From NCBI GenBank assembly GCA_910575155.1, contig CAJTDX010000014.1:1-64000 (forward strand): 64,000 nt of DNA, in the 5' to 3' direction. A program made the position numbers and the translations under genes. The stretch's first letter is position 1. The number at the start of each line of letters is the position of its first letter. Source of the stretch: Lachnospiraceae bacterium (GTDB taxonomy: Bacteria; Bacillota; Clostridia; Lachnospirales; Lachnospiraceae). Below the pieces are notes generated by a model, which searched no databases, was not told the origin of the DNA, and saw nothing but the letters and a program-made list of their open reading frames with translations. Below, one piece after another: positions 10,392 to 19,770 of this stretch.

Positions 10392-10646
10392 ATGAGTTAT
10401 CTGTACAAAACCAAAGGAACTTGTTCCACAATGATTGAGGTAGAATTGGATGGAAACATTGTAAAACATGTAAAATTTACCGGAGGATGCAATGGAAATC
10501 TGCAGGCTATTCCGCGGCTCGTGCAGGGATTAACGGTAGATCAGGTAGAACAAAAGATCAGCGGTATCTCCTGTAACGGCAGAGGAACCTCCTGTGGAGA
10601 CCAGCTTGCCAAAGCATGCCGCGCCGCCTATGAAGCGTCTCTGTAA
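10392..10646 (+). CDS. TSCPD domain-containing protein
   Basis: 84 aa, KGTCSTMIEVELDGNIVKHVKFTGGCNGNLQAIPRLVQGL...CNGRGTSCGDQLAKA. Confidence 0.85.
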   Translation: MSYLYKTKGTCSTMIEVELDGNIVKHVKFTGGCNGNLQAIPRLVQGLTVDQVEQKISGISCNGRGTSCGDQLAKACRAAYEASL

Positions 10647-10723
10647 ATTGTCAGAATATTCTCATACTTATTTATCTTGTTTCAGTTATAAGTATGTTTA
10701 ATGCAGAAAATTTAAAAAAGTAG

Positions 10724-10752
10724 TTGACTTTCTGCTTTTTGTTAGATATAAT
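10724..10752 (+). promoter_or_regulatory. Sigma-A type promoter of ncRNA candidate
   Basis: TTGACT - 17 nt - TATAAT. Confidence 0.75.
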
Positions 10753-10758
10753 AAACTC

Positions 10759-11512
10759 ATCAAAACAAACAAAACAAATCTTACAGAACAGGAGGTACAG
10801 ACCAAAGGGAACGAAACGTAATACCTTATAATCTAAGAAAGAGAGGTACGGTCCACCAAAAAGTTAAGTTATTTTTCCCTCTGACATAGAAACAGAGGTA
10901 CAAGCAAAGTTTCCAATATAGATTCTGAAAGAAGATTTACAAACGCAGGTAAGAGTAACTTAATTCCTGACTCGGAAGCATTTGACTAATAGTAAATAGA
11001 AACCAGATTTCTGGAAGGGGAAATTGCAATAAGGTTCTTCTCCCGTCAGACAATATAAGAACTGAGACATTTCAGATCGGACAGGAACGATTCATCCAGA
11101 GAGATAATTGTCACATTCATTTGAAAAAGAATGGCAGATTGTATTATCAACGCAGAAGCATCCGACCTTGTATTTTCGGAATGGAGAGATCGGCAGAATA
11201 TTTCAAAAATGTCAGATATTCAGAACAGAAACGAGTACATTATTTGCAAATGTAACATTTTCAAAAAGAATTTATTAACCTTACAGAAGAGATCCAAAGA
11301 TTTTCAGATGAAGCCCTGAATCAGATATCATAAAAAAACAGGTATGACTATCCAGCCGAAAACATTCAGATATGGATACATACAAAAATATTCAGAGGTA
11401 ACAAAATTTCAGAAAAAATACTTTAGATTTCGGAAAGAATGAGGTAAAGTCCCATGGACAGCATAGTTTAGAAGGCTGCATCTGATACATAATATCGATG
11501 CAGCCTTCTTAA
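10759..11512 (+). ncRNA. Candidate long non-coding RNA (~750 nt)
   Basis: Strong promoter at the 5' end and a 13-bp perfect hairpin at the 3' end. Longest ORF 62 aa, no good coding signal. Recurring AGGTAC/AGGTA motif. Confidence 0.55.
11470..11509 (+). terminator. 3' hairpin of ncRNA candidate
   Basis: AGAAGGCTGCATC / GATGCAGCCTTCT perfect 13-bp stem; the T-tract after it is weak (TAATTT). Confidence 0.6.
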
Positions 11513-11534
11513 TTTGGGAATTTCTCCTGAATCA

Positions 11535-11590
11535 TTCTCAGGAAGAGAGGGCAGGCATGCTTCAGCTCCCCTGCCCTCTCTTCCTGAGAA
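11535..11590. terminator. Long intergenic hairpin downstream of proS
   Basis: 21-bp stem TTCTCAGGAAGAGAGGGCAGG / CCTGCCCTCTCTTCCTGAGAA. Confidence 0.65.
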
Positions 11591-11601
11591 AATCTGAAAT
11601 C

Positions 11602-13044
11602 TTAGTAAGCTTTTCCCCAGTATATCAGCTTATGCGCCGGTTTTCCACAACATACGCAGACATCTGCAATTGCTTCCTGATCTTCGAGCGGCATACAGCG
11701 GGAAGTAGCTGTTGTCTCTTCTTTGATTTTATTCTCACATTCTACGTTGCCGCACCACATAGCGCGAATAAATCCTGGTTTATGTTCGACGGCATCCTTA
11801 AACTCCTCATAAGATTTAATATCACATATATGGGAATCACGATGCGCTCTGGCGCGCTCATACAGATCTCTCTGAATTTCTTCCAGCATCCCCTTAACCG
11901 TCTCTGCCACCTGATCCAACGCACATTCTGTTTTCTTTCTGGTGTCGCGGCGAACCAAAACGCATTTTCCAGCTTCGATATCCTTTGGCCCCAGCTCCAC
12001 CCGGATTGGAATGCCCCGCATCTCCTGCTCAGAAAATTTCCAGCCCGGGCTTTTCTCGCTGTCATCCATTTTTACACGAATACCTGCCCGCCCAAGAACA
12101 TCTTTTACTTCTGCTGCACGCTCTAATACGCCGTCTTTGTGTTGCTGAATTGGAATGACCATTACCTGGACGGGAGCAATCCTGGGGGGAAGTACTAACC
12201 CGGAATCATCGCCATGCACCATAATGATTGCTCCAATAAGGCGTGTTGTCATGCCCCAGGAGGTCTGGTGTACATATTGCAGCTTATTGTCCCGGTCTGT
12301 ATACTGAATCCCAAAAGCCTTTGCAAAACCATCGCCGAAATTATGGCTGGTTCCGGACTGCAGCGCCTTACCGTCATGCATCAATGCCTCGATGGTATAG
12401 GTTGATTCTGCTCCTGCAAATTTTTCTTTTTCCGTCTTCTTTCCCCGAATTACCGGCATTGCCAGAACTTCTTCACAAAAATCAGCATACAGATTGAGCA
12501 TCTGAATTGTACGTTCCTCCGCTTCCTCCGCCGTCGCATGGGCAGTATGTCCCTCCTGCCACAGAAATTCTCTGGAACGCAAGAATGGCCTGGTCTCTTT
12601 CTCCCAGCGGACCACGGAACACCATTGATTATAACATTTTGGCAGATCCCGGTAAGACTGAATATCATTTGCATAAAAATCACAGAACAAAGTTTCCGAG
12701 GTAGGTCTTACGCACATTCTTTCCTGTAAGGGATTTAAGCCGCCATGAGTCACCCATGCCACTTCCGGCGCAAAGCCTTCTACATGGTCTTTTTCTTTTT
12801 GAAGCAGGCTTTCCGGGATAAACATAGGCATATATACATTTTCCACACCTGTTTCTTTAAATCTTCTGTCCAGCTCATTCTGAATACCTTCCCAGATTGC
12901 ATAGCCTGCCGGTTTAATTACCATGCAGCCCTTTACGCTGGAATAATCAATTAATTCTGCTTTTTTTACTACGTCTGTGTACCATTGCGCGAAATCTTCG
13001 TCCATAGACGTAATGGCTTCTACTAATTTCTTGTCTTTCGCCAT
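11602..13044 (-). CDS. proS: Proline--tRNA ligase
   Basis: Class II aa[62 protein letters not shown]. Start re-assigned to [11 protein letters not shown] (RBS gaaaggag); the provided ORF runs into the T-box leader. Confidence 0.97.
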   Translation of the reverse strand: MAKDKKLVEAITSMDEDFAQWYTDVVKKAELIDYSSVKGCMVIKPAGYAIWEGIQNELDRRFKETGVENVYMPMFIPESLLQKEKDHVEGFAPEVAWVTHGGLNPLQERMCVRPTSETLFCDFYANDIQSYRDLPKCYNQWCSVVRWEKETRPFLRSREFLWQEGHTAHATAEEAEERTIQMLNLYADFCEEVLAMPVIRGKKTEKEKFAGAESTYTIEALMHDGKALQSGTSHNFGDGFAKAFGIQYTDRDNKLQYVHQTSWGMTTRLIGAIIMVHGDDSGLVLPPRIAPVQVMVIPIQQHKDGVLERAAEVKDVLGRAGIRVKMDDSEKSPGWKFSEQEMRGIPIRVELGPKDIEAGKCVLVRRDTRKKTECALDQVAETVKGMLEEIQRDLYERARAHRDSHICDIKSYEEFKDAVEHKPGFIRAMWCGNVECENKIKEETTATSRCMPLEDQEAIADVCVCCGKPAHKLIYWGKAY

Positions 13045-13084
13045 AATTTTACTCCTTTCCTGAACAAAATGAATAATGCAAAAA

Positions 13085-13324
13085 CGCCGGGAAGCAGATC
13101 CCCAAAGGGACCGGATTCCCGGCGGTACCACCCTGATTAATGTACATTTGTCATTCTCTCAAAACCTTAACGCGGCAAGACGGCGTACATTCCTACGCAG
13201 CTCCGAGGCGGGTTCCGAATACTGGTATGGAAAATCTTTCAGCTGCGATTTTCTCTCTGTGCATCTTCCTATCCGTACTGTTCCTCTTCATCACTTCATA
13301 TCTTATTTTATCATTTTTCTGGTA
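13085..13324 (-). promoter_or_regulatory. T-box leader of proS
   Basis: Minus strand CAGGGTGGTACCGCCG (T-box consensus) followed by terminator stem CGCCGGGAATCCGG...CTTCCCGGCGTTTTT. Promoter TTGACA-17-TAAAAT on the minus strand at 13331-13359. Confidence 0.88.
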
Positions 13325-13443
13325 ATGGTTATTTTATGATAAATGTTTCAAATTGTCAAGTAAATTTCTGCACTGCTTTCTGCACTGTGCTGCGTATATT
13401 TGAACATACTTCAGCATGATTCCATATTGTTTCTTAATTGTTT

Positions 13444-13992
13444 TCAGGCAAAAATATCATTACAGAACTGTTCAAGAAAAATATTTTTTTCAATCGTATA
13501 GATTTCTTTATAAAAAACACCCTTATAAATATCCAGATCAAATAATATTCTTTTTTTATCTCCGGCCAGATGTCCAACTTGTTCTTTAAATGCCTGAAAA
13601 TGCCTGCTCTCCTGTTCTTTTTCCATCATTTCTTCATCATTAAATACCACAACCAGATAAAGCCGCTCTTTCAGTTCCTCGAACGATAAATCCTGGTAAA
13701 ATGCAAACAGCAGGGTCCAGACACTGTCATAAGCTTTCTGTTTAAAAAAATTTTTTCCAATCCTGCTTCTTCTGGCATTTTTAAATTCAATCAAATAAAT
13801 ATGATTATCATCTTTCCTATACAACGCATCGCAGGAAGCGGTCGGTCTTTTATTGCGGTATACATCCGCTATTTCCTGTGTGATTTCATCAAAATCCAGG
13901 ACTTCCTGCAAGCTTTCGATGAAAGGTACGCCGTTATCATCTTCTGATCTCTTCTCCAAGGTGCTGTATATCTTAGTTTTATCAAACTGCAT
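13444..13992 (-). CDS. Putative PD-(D/E)XK nuclease-like protein (partner of upstream ATPase)
   Basis: TASCDALYRKDDNHIYLIEFKNARR fits D-x(n)-ExK. Start re-assigned to MQFDKTK (RBS ggggagaa), 10 nt after the ATPase stop. Confidence 0.6.
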   Translation of the reverse strand: MQFDKTKIYSTLEKRSEDDNGVPFIESLQEVLDFDEITQEIADVYRNKRPTASCDALYRKDDNHIYLIEFKNARRSRIGKNFFKQKAYDSVWTLLFAFYQDLSFEELKERLYLVVVFNDEEMMEKEQESRHFQAFKEQVGHLAGDKKRILFDLDIYKGVFYKEIYTIEKNIFLEQFCNDIFA

Positions 13993-14002
13993 GTCTTCTC
14001 CC

Positions 14003-15286
14003 CTACGACAAATACTGCAAAGGCTTATATAAAAGTTCATAAATCCGGTCTGTTTCTTCCGTTACGTCCTGCACTCGAAACCAGTTTTTCTCTGCTTCCT
14101 CCATCACATAATAATGCCCTTTTTTCTTAATTCCATGATCTGCCATTTTCACTTCAAGCGCCCTGATAAAATATGGACTATGAGAGTTTACGATAGAGCG
14201 GACTCCCATATGCTTGTACATCAAAACAAGAATTTCCGCAAACTTTATATGCCACTCAGGATGCAGATTGGTTTCAGGTTCGTCTATCAGTAATACGCTG
14301 TTTCTTTTCAATTTTCCTTTTTCCACAAGCGTCTGGATCATGAGGAAATTCTTCATTCCGGAAGCCACATTTGCAATGCTCACAGATTCATTCAAACTCT
14401 CATCTTTAAAAACAATACTTCCGGAAGAACGCCTTTCCAGCTTTCCCTGGAGTACCTCTTCCAAAATCTTCCCTATAATTGTTACGTTATCCTCAATCTC
14501 CTGGTATTCTTCCAATGTTGGCTCCTGTTTCTCTGACGAGAGCGCAGATTTTATATCGTATTCCGGAGAATAGATTTTCCGCGCTAAAGCAGGACGGTCA
14601 ATGGCGTCCAATAAGTTATATGCGGGAAGATAAAATACATCTGCCTCCGTATTTACAGAATACTCCATTTCTACAATCTTATTTTCTTTTACAGACATAA
14701 AGTAATATTCCGTATCAGAATCAATAGCTACTGTCGCCGTACTTGTACGATGCAGACTGTTCATCTGCCCTTTCATTACATTGCGAATATACATTTCACC
14801 GATATATTTCAAATCATCTTTCTTATCCCTCGTGCAAATCTCCTTTACTTTTTTATACATTGGCATAAGAAACTTATCTGAATATATCGGATCTGCCTGC
14901 AGATCATCAGGCCAAAATTCTTTATATTCTTCCACACTATCTTTAATAATCATACGGAACAGCTTATAATCATCTTTACTTTCATTCATGAAAACGCCGA
15001 TATAAGCATCCACATGGTCTGCTATGGTATGCAGTAAATCATGGGGAAAGTATCCGTATCCATTATTCTCGAAATACGAATCCAAATTCAAAAAATAAGA
15101 GTATATGCTTTGTCCGCGTACAATACTTATTTTACGATTTAAATTGCGAAACGTATTTAACACAATATATGCAGCTTTTAAAACCGTACTTTTTCCCATA
15201 TTATTATAACCGGCTATCACTGACACGCCGTCTAAGACCAGTTCAGCCTCCAGTACTTTCGCAACATTATTAATATTTATCTGCAT
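14003..15286 (-). CDS. ABC/OLD-like AAA ATPase (defence-type)
   Basis: Walker A AGYNNMGKST, Walker B SVLLIDEPETNLHPEWHIKFAEIL, SIVNSHSPYFIRALE. Start re-assigned to MQININNVAKV. Confidence 0.88.
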   Translation of the reverse strand: MQININNVAKVLEAELVLDGVSVIAGYNNMGKSTVLKAAYIVLNTFRNLNRKISIVRGQSIYSYFLNLDSYFENNGYGYFPHDLLHTIADHVDAYIGVFMNESKDDYKLFRMIIKDSVEEYKEFWPDDLQADPIYSDKFLMPMYKKVKEICTRDKKDDLKYIGEMYIRNVMKGQMNSLHRTSTATVAIDSDTEYYFMSVKENKIVEMEYSVNTEADVFYLPAYNLLDAIDRPALARKIYSPEYDIKSALSSEKQEPTLEEYQEIEDNVTIIGKILEEVLQGKLERRSSGSIVFKDESLNESVSIANVASGMKNFLMIQTLVEKGKLKRNSVLLIDEPETNLHPEWHIKFAEILVLMYKHMGVRSIVNSHSPYFIRALEVKMADHGIKKKGHYYVMEEAEKNWFRVQDVTEETDRIYELLYKPLQYLS

Positions 15287-15479
15287 CTTTATCCCTTCCG
15301 TATCCATACATGTCCCATGTAATAGCCTCATCATACACCAATTTATGCCAAAAATCAATTTTCTCAACTAAATTGTTAACGCTTCTATCGTTTAACATTA
15401 TAATATATGCAGCCATCATGCATTTTAGAACAACTTACATTATGACTGCACAGTGAGGTTAACTCTTTTATTCTATTTT

Positions 15480-16511
15480 TTAAATTGTCAGGTAAATTTC
15501 CTTGATCAGGATATAGGAAAGCGGTCCCAGGGCAAATCCCCATAAGCCATAAATTCCAATCCCCACATACATACTGACGATCACGGAAAGCGGATGCATA
15601 CCAAGTTTATTGCCCACAAGCTTCGGCTCTAAAATTTCCCTCATCAGAGTGCATATCGTATAGATCACCGTATAAATGGCCGCCAGCATATACTTTCCCT
15701 GCAATAGCTCAATCAACGCCCATGGCACAAAGACGGTTCCCGTTCCCAGAAAAGGCATGGCGTCGCAGATTCCGATCCCGCAGCCTGTCAGCAGCGCATA
15801 CTTGTTGCCGGAAAAGTAAAGGCCGATTACGCACACTGCCGTGATAATAAACATGATGATGATCTGCGCCTTAATATAGGCGCCTCCCGCTTCATAAGTT
15901 TTGCGGCAGACCTTAAGGCTTATCTGGCCCACGGGATGACGTTCCATGGCTGCACGTATTTTTTTGTAGTCCTTCAAAATCAAAACCGTACTGATAATCA
16001 CTACAAAGCAGATTCCAATACAGACAAACGCAGTTCTTGCAGAAGAAATTGTTCCATTCATCAGCAGCGGAACCATGTTGGTCTTTACATGCCGCATCAA
16101 TCCCGGAAGCTGCTTTTGTACGCCGTCCTGTATGGTCTGCGCCTGTATGCCGGTCATCACTTCCATCTGACCGCAGCATTCATCAAAAAATAACTGCGCC
16201 TGCCGCTTATATTCTTCAAAGTTTTCCGCCACATTTACAAACTGTTCAAACAATGTTTTCAGGAAATAAATCAGCAGCGTTCCCAGAAGAAGAAACAGCA
16301 GACCTACCAGCAATGAGGACCATATGCTTCTTTTCCCTCTTAACTTTTTTTCTAATTTTTCAATCAGCGGATTCATCAGTTTTGCCAGCAAAAAAGAAAG
16401 AAAAAAGGGAACTACTAATGGCAGCAGCCAGCGGATGCAAATATAAACCGCTATTGTAATTCCCAGAATTTTTCCAATTTTGCGCCCGCTCTCTTTCACT
16501 TCACTCTTCAT
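15480..16511 (-). CDS. AI-2E/YtvI-family permease
   Basis: 343 aa membrane protein; LPLVVPFFLSFLLAKLMNPLIEKLEKKL, C-terminal EPKLVGNKLGMHPLSVIVSMYVGIGIYGLWGFALGPL. Confidence 0.88.
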   Translation of the reverse strand: MKSEVKESGRKIGKILGITIAVYICIRWLLPLVVPFFLSFLLAKLMNPLIEKLEKKLRGKRSIWSSLLVGLLFLLLGTLLIYFLKTLFEQFVNVAENFEEYKRQAQLFFDECCGQMEVMTGIQAQTIQDGVQKQLPGLMRHVKTNMVPLLMNGTISSARTAFVCIGICFVVIISTVLILKDYKKIRAAMERHPVGQISLKVCRKTYEAGGAYIKAQIIIMFIITAVCVIGLYFSGNKYALLTGCGIGICDAMPFLGTGTVFVPWALIELLQGKYMLAAIYTVIYTICTLMREILEPKLVGNKLGMHPLSVIVSMYVGIGIYGLWGFALGPLSYILIKEIYLTI

Positions 16512-16539
16512 GAAAACAGTATGTGCGGATTTTCTTTTA

Positions 16540-17286
16540 TTATACGGAATTCCTCAGATCAAATTCCATCGTTCTGCCGTCTTTGGGATGAGAAAATGCA
16601 AGTTTTACCGAACACAATGCCACTGGAAGATAACCGCAGAGGCAATTGGGATTATATTTCTTATCTCCTGCCAGCGGGTGTCCTGCGTAAGCCATCTGCA
16701 CACGAATCTGATGATGCCGCCCGGTTTCCAGTTTGATCTCAAGCAGGCTTACGTCATTCTCTCTCTGCATCTTCCAATAAGCAGAAAATATCCTTCTTCC
16801 CTGCTGCTGCATCCCGCTCAGCCCAGAGTCCGGTTCCTCTGTCAGCGCCTGGTTCCTCTGCCATACTTCTATCACTTCATAAAACAGTTTTGCCCGTTTG
16901 GCTCCCGGCGTACCCTGGGGAACCACACGGGAAGTATTGCTCTTTCCATCCCGAAGAAGATCATTCTCCAGAATGCCGGATGAGTCCTGAAATCTTCCTT
17001 CTGCCAGCGCCATATAACATTTATTCATACGTTTTTCTCTGGACTGGCTGCTTAAATCTGCAGCCGCTTGCTTATTTCTGGCAAACACCATAAGTCCTTC
17101 CACGGGCTGATCCAGACGATGCACCACATAAACCCGGGTGTTCTCTCCCCGTTCCGCATAATAATTCCGCAGAAGGCTCACCAGATCCTGCTGCCCCGCC
17201 CTGGACGTCTGCACCGGAATACCGGCTGCCTTGTGACAGACCGCCAGATCTTGATCCTCATAAATTACCTGTATATTCTTCCTCAT
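16540..17286 (-). CDS. RluA-family pseudouridine synthase
   Basis: VYVVHRLDQPVEGLMVFARNKQAA; LETGRHHQIRVQMAYAGHPLAGDKKY. Confidence 0.93.
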   Translation of the reverse strand: MRKNIQVIYEDQDLAVCHKAAGIPVQTSRAGQQDLVSLLRNYYAERGENTRVYVVHRLDQPVEGLMVFARNKQAAADLSSQSREKRMNKCYMALAEGRFQDSSGILENDLLRDGKSNTSRVVPQGTPGAKRAKLFYEVIEVWQRNQALTEEPDSGLSGMQQQGRRIFSAYWKMQRENDVSLLEIKLETGRHHQIRVQMAYAGHPLAGDKKYNPNCLCGYLPVALCSVKLAFSHPKDGRTMEFDLRNSV

Positions 17287-17289
17287 AAC

Positions 17290-17979
17290 TTAAACCTTAA
17301 ACCGGTAGCCTACCCCCCAGATCGTCTCAATGTACTGGGGCTTGGCTGTATTCATTTCAATCTTCTCCCGGATCTTCTTAATGTGTACGGTTACGGTAGC
17401 AATATCTCCCACAGATTCCAAATCCCAAATTCTGCTGAACAATTCCTCTTTACTGAATACACGGTTGGGATTCTGGGCGAGAAATGCCAAAAGATCAAAT
17501 TCTTTGGTTGTAAACTGCTTTTCTTCTTCGTTAATCCACACGCGGCGCGCCGTCTTGTCTATTTTCAGACCCCGGATCTCAATGATATCATTTTCCTGAA
17601 CACTGCTGTTGATGAGCCGTTCATATCTGGAAAGATGCGCCTTGACTCTCGCTACCAGTTCACTGGGAGAAAAAGGTTTGGTAATATAGTCGTCCGCCCC
17701 CAGTCCCAGTCCCCGGATTTTGTCAATATCGTCTTTCTTTGCTGATACCATTAAAATCGGGGTGTTTTTATTCTCCCGGATGCTTTTGCAGATTTCAAAC
17801 CCATCCACGCCCGGCAGCATCAGATCCAGGATAAACATGTCAAACTCTTCGCTCAATGCTCTTGCAAGCCCCTGATTGCCGTTATTCTCGATTTCCACAG
17901 AAAAACCGCTGAGTTCCAGATAATCCTTCTCCAAATCGGCGATTGCCACTTCATCCTCAATAATCAATACTTTACTCAA
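17290..17979 (-). CDS. OmpR-family response regulator
   Basis: KVLIIEDEVAIADLEKDYLEL...winged helix C-terminus. Start re-assigned to TTG at 17979 (RBS AGGAGG), overlapping the kinase stop. Confidence 0.93.
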   Translation of the reverse strand: MSKVLIIEDEVAIADLEKDYLELSGFSVEIENNGNQGLARALSEEFDMFILDLMLPGVDGFEICKSIRENKNTPILMVSAKKDDIDKIRGLGLGADDYITKPFSPSELVARVKAHLSRYERLINSSVQENDIIEIRGLKIDKTARRVWINEEEKQFTTKEFDLLAFLAQNPNRVFSKEELFSRIWDLESVGDIATVTVHIKKIREKIEMNTAKPQYIETIWGVGYRFKV

Positions 17980-19466
17980 TTTACTACCTCCTGATATTTC
18001 CGAATCACAAAATACATGATAGTTCCGGTTCCCTCTTTGCTGTTTGCCCAAATTTTGCCGCCGTGATCTTCTATAATCTTCTTGACAATGGACAGGCCGA
18101 TTCCGCTGCCTCCGGTGGAAGAATTGCGGGAGGCGTCCGTACGGTAAAAACGGTCGAAAATGTAAGGCAGATCCTTGGCGGCAATTCCCTTGCCGTTATC
18201 CTCAATCTCCACCTGAATAAAATCTCCCACATCCCGGATGCGGATATTGATAAACCCCTGTTCCTTGTCCAGATATTTCATCGAGTTGCCGATGATATTA
18301 TTGATGACGCGGCGAAGCTGTTCCGGATCTGCAATAATCAGCACGTCCTTATCTGCATAATCAATATAATTCAGGCGGATATTCTTCGCTTCCAGGTCGA
18401 GTCCCACTTCCTCGACACAATCGTCAAAATAATCCGCCACATTGATACGGTTAAAATTATACGGAACCCGGTTGGTATCAATTCTGGAATACAGGGTCAG
18501 CTCATTAATCAGAGTATCCATTTCATTCGCCTTATTATAAATGGTCCTGATATATTTGTCCTGCTTTTGCGGCGTATCTGCCACACCGTCCATTATGCCT
18601 TCCACGTAGCCTTTAATCGCTGTAATCGGCGTCTTCAAATCATGAGAAATATTACTGATCAAAACTTTATTCTCCTTCTCACCCGCCAGCATCTCCTCCT
18701 CTGATTCCTTCAGACGCACGCGCATTTCTTCAAAATTGCGGCACAATTCTCCGATCTCATCTCTGCCGTCCGTTTCCACCGTAAAATCCAGATTGCCCGC
18801 CTTAATGTTCTGGGCCGCCGTCTGAAGCTTATGGATGGGATTAATAATTCCCTGGTAAATCCACATGGTCAGCATTCCCGCCGTAAACAGTAAAATCAGC
18901 AGAATCGAAATCATCAGATCCAACAAGATCCCTTTGATATCAGGCAGCAGCCGTTCCATGGAGGTAATAATAAAGATGCTGCCTTTATCCCCGTTGGGAA
19001 ACTGAAAATCAATCTGTTTAATCAGGGCCTGTTCCTCCCCTTCCATATAAAAACCGGAACCCGCGCTCTGCAAAACATCACTGTCATATTCGGGCAGACT
19101 GTCTCTGAGGGAATCTTCTGAACTCTTATTCCCTTCATATACCAGTTCTTCTCCCCGCCGCACAATCAGATAGGAATATTTCTGTTCCAGCTCCCGATTA
19201 ATTTCATCTAAGTAACGCTGTTCTTCCATATTCTCAGGATTCTCGGCTGCAGTTTTTTGCAGCTTCACATAAATGGATCTGGTGAAATGGCTCAGTACTT
19301 TGAACGAATTGACAAAATAATCGTAGGCGTTTCCATCTATATTATAAATCTGGCGGACCGCCTTTCTCTGGTACTGCCCGAACCCCCACATAGTTGCGCC
19401 CGCTAAAAGCACCGGAACCAATATTATTATAAAAAAGGAAATAATCAGTCTTGTCCGTAATTTCAT
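17976..19466 (-). CDS. Sensor histidine kinase (HAMP, HisKA, HATPase)
   Basis: LISNISHDLKTPITAIKGYVEGIMDG; DNGKGIAAKDLPYIFDRFYRTDASRNSSTGGSGIGLSIVKKI. Confidence 0.95.
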   Translation of the reverse strand: MKLRTRLIISFFIIILVPVLLAGATMWGFGQYQRKAVRQIYNIDGNAYDYFVNSFKVLSHFTRSIYVKLQKTAAENPENMEEQRYLDEINRELEQKYSYLIVRRGEELVYEGNKSSEDSLRDSLPEYDSDVLQSAGSGFYMEGEEQALIKQIDFQFPNGDKGSIFIITSMERLLPDIKGILLDLMISILLILLFTAGMLTMWIYQGIINPIHKLQTAAQNIKAGNLDFTVETDGRDEIGELCRNFEEMRVRLKESEEEMLAGEKENKVLISNISHDLKTPITAIKGYVEGIMDGVADTPQKQDKYIRTIYNKANEMDTLINELTLYSRIDTNRVPYNFNRINVADYFDDCVEEVGLDLEAKNIRLNYIDYADKDVLIIADPEQLRRVINNIIGNSMKYLDKEQGFINIRIRDVGDFIQVEIEDNGKGIAAKDLPYIFDRFYRTDASRNSSTGGSGIGLSIVKKIIEDHGGKIWANSKEGTGTIMYFVIRKYQEVVN

Positions 19467-19624
19467 AAAGAATCCTTCCGCAATTCACTCAATAATAATT
19501 TATATTATATCAATGTTGCAGACAAAATCCTATGGAATTTTTCTAAATTTTCTAAATTTTGTCTAAACTGCTGCCTGCCAGACTTTTTATAATACCTCCA
19601 AAGCCCTGCGCTTTTATTTCTTTG

Positions 19625-19653
19625 TTGACAAACGCCCACATTATTTTTATACT
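19625..19653 (+). promoter_or_regulatory. Sigma-A promoter of the HD-GYP gene
   Basis: TTGACA-17-TATACT; about 110-nt leader before the start codon. Confidence 0.7.
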
Positions 19654-19770
19654 AGAAGATAATAGGTTTTTTATTTCTTAAATTTTGATCAGAGACTGAA
19701 AATTATACCAACTTATTAACTTGCAGCCAGAAACTTTACTTGTCTTTTTTTGTTAAGAGGGAGATATGAG

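Noticed and set aside
11131-11319. 62-aa ORF inside the ncRNA candidate
   Set aside because: No RBS, low-complexity composition and sits in the middle of the ORF-poor region.
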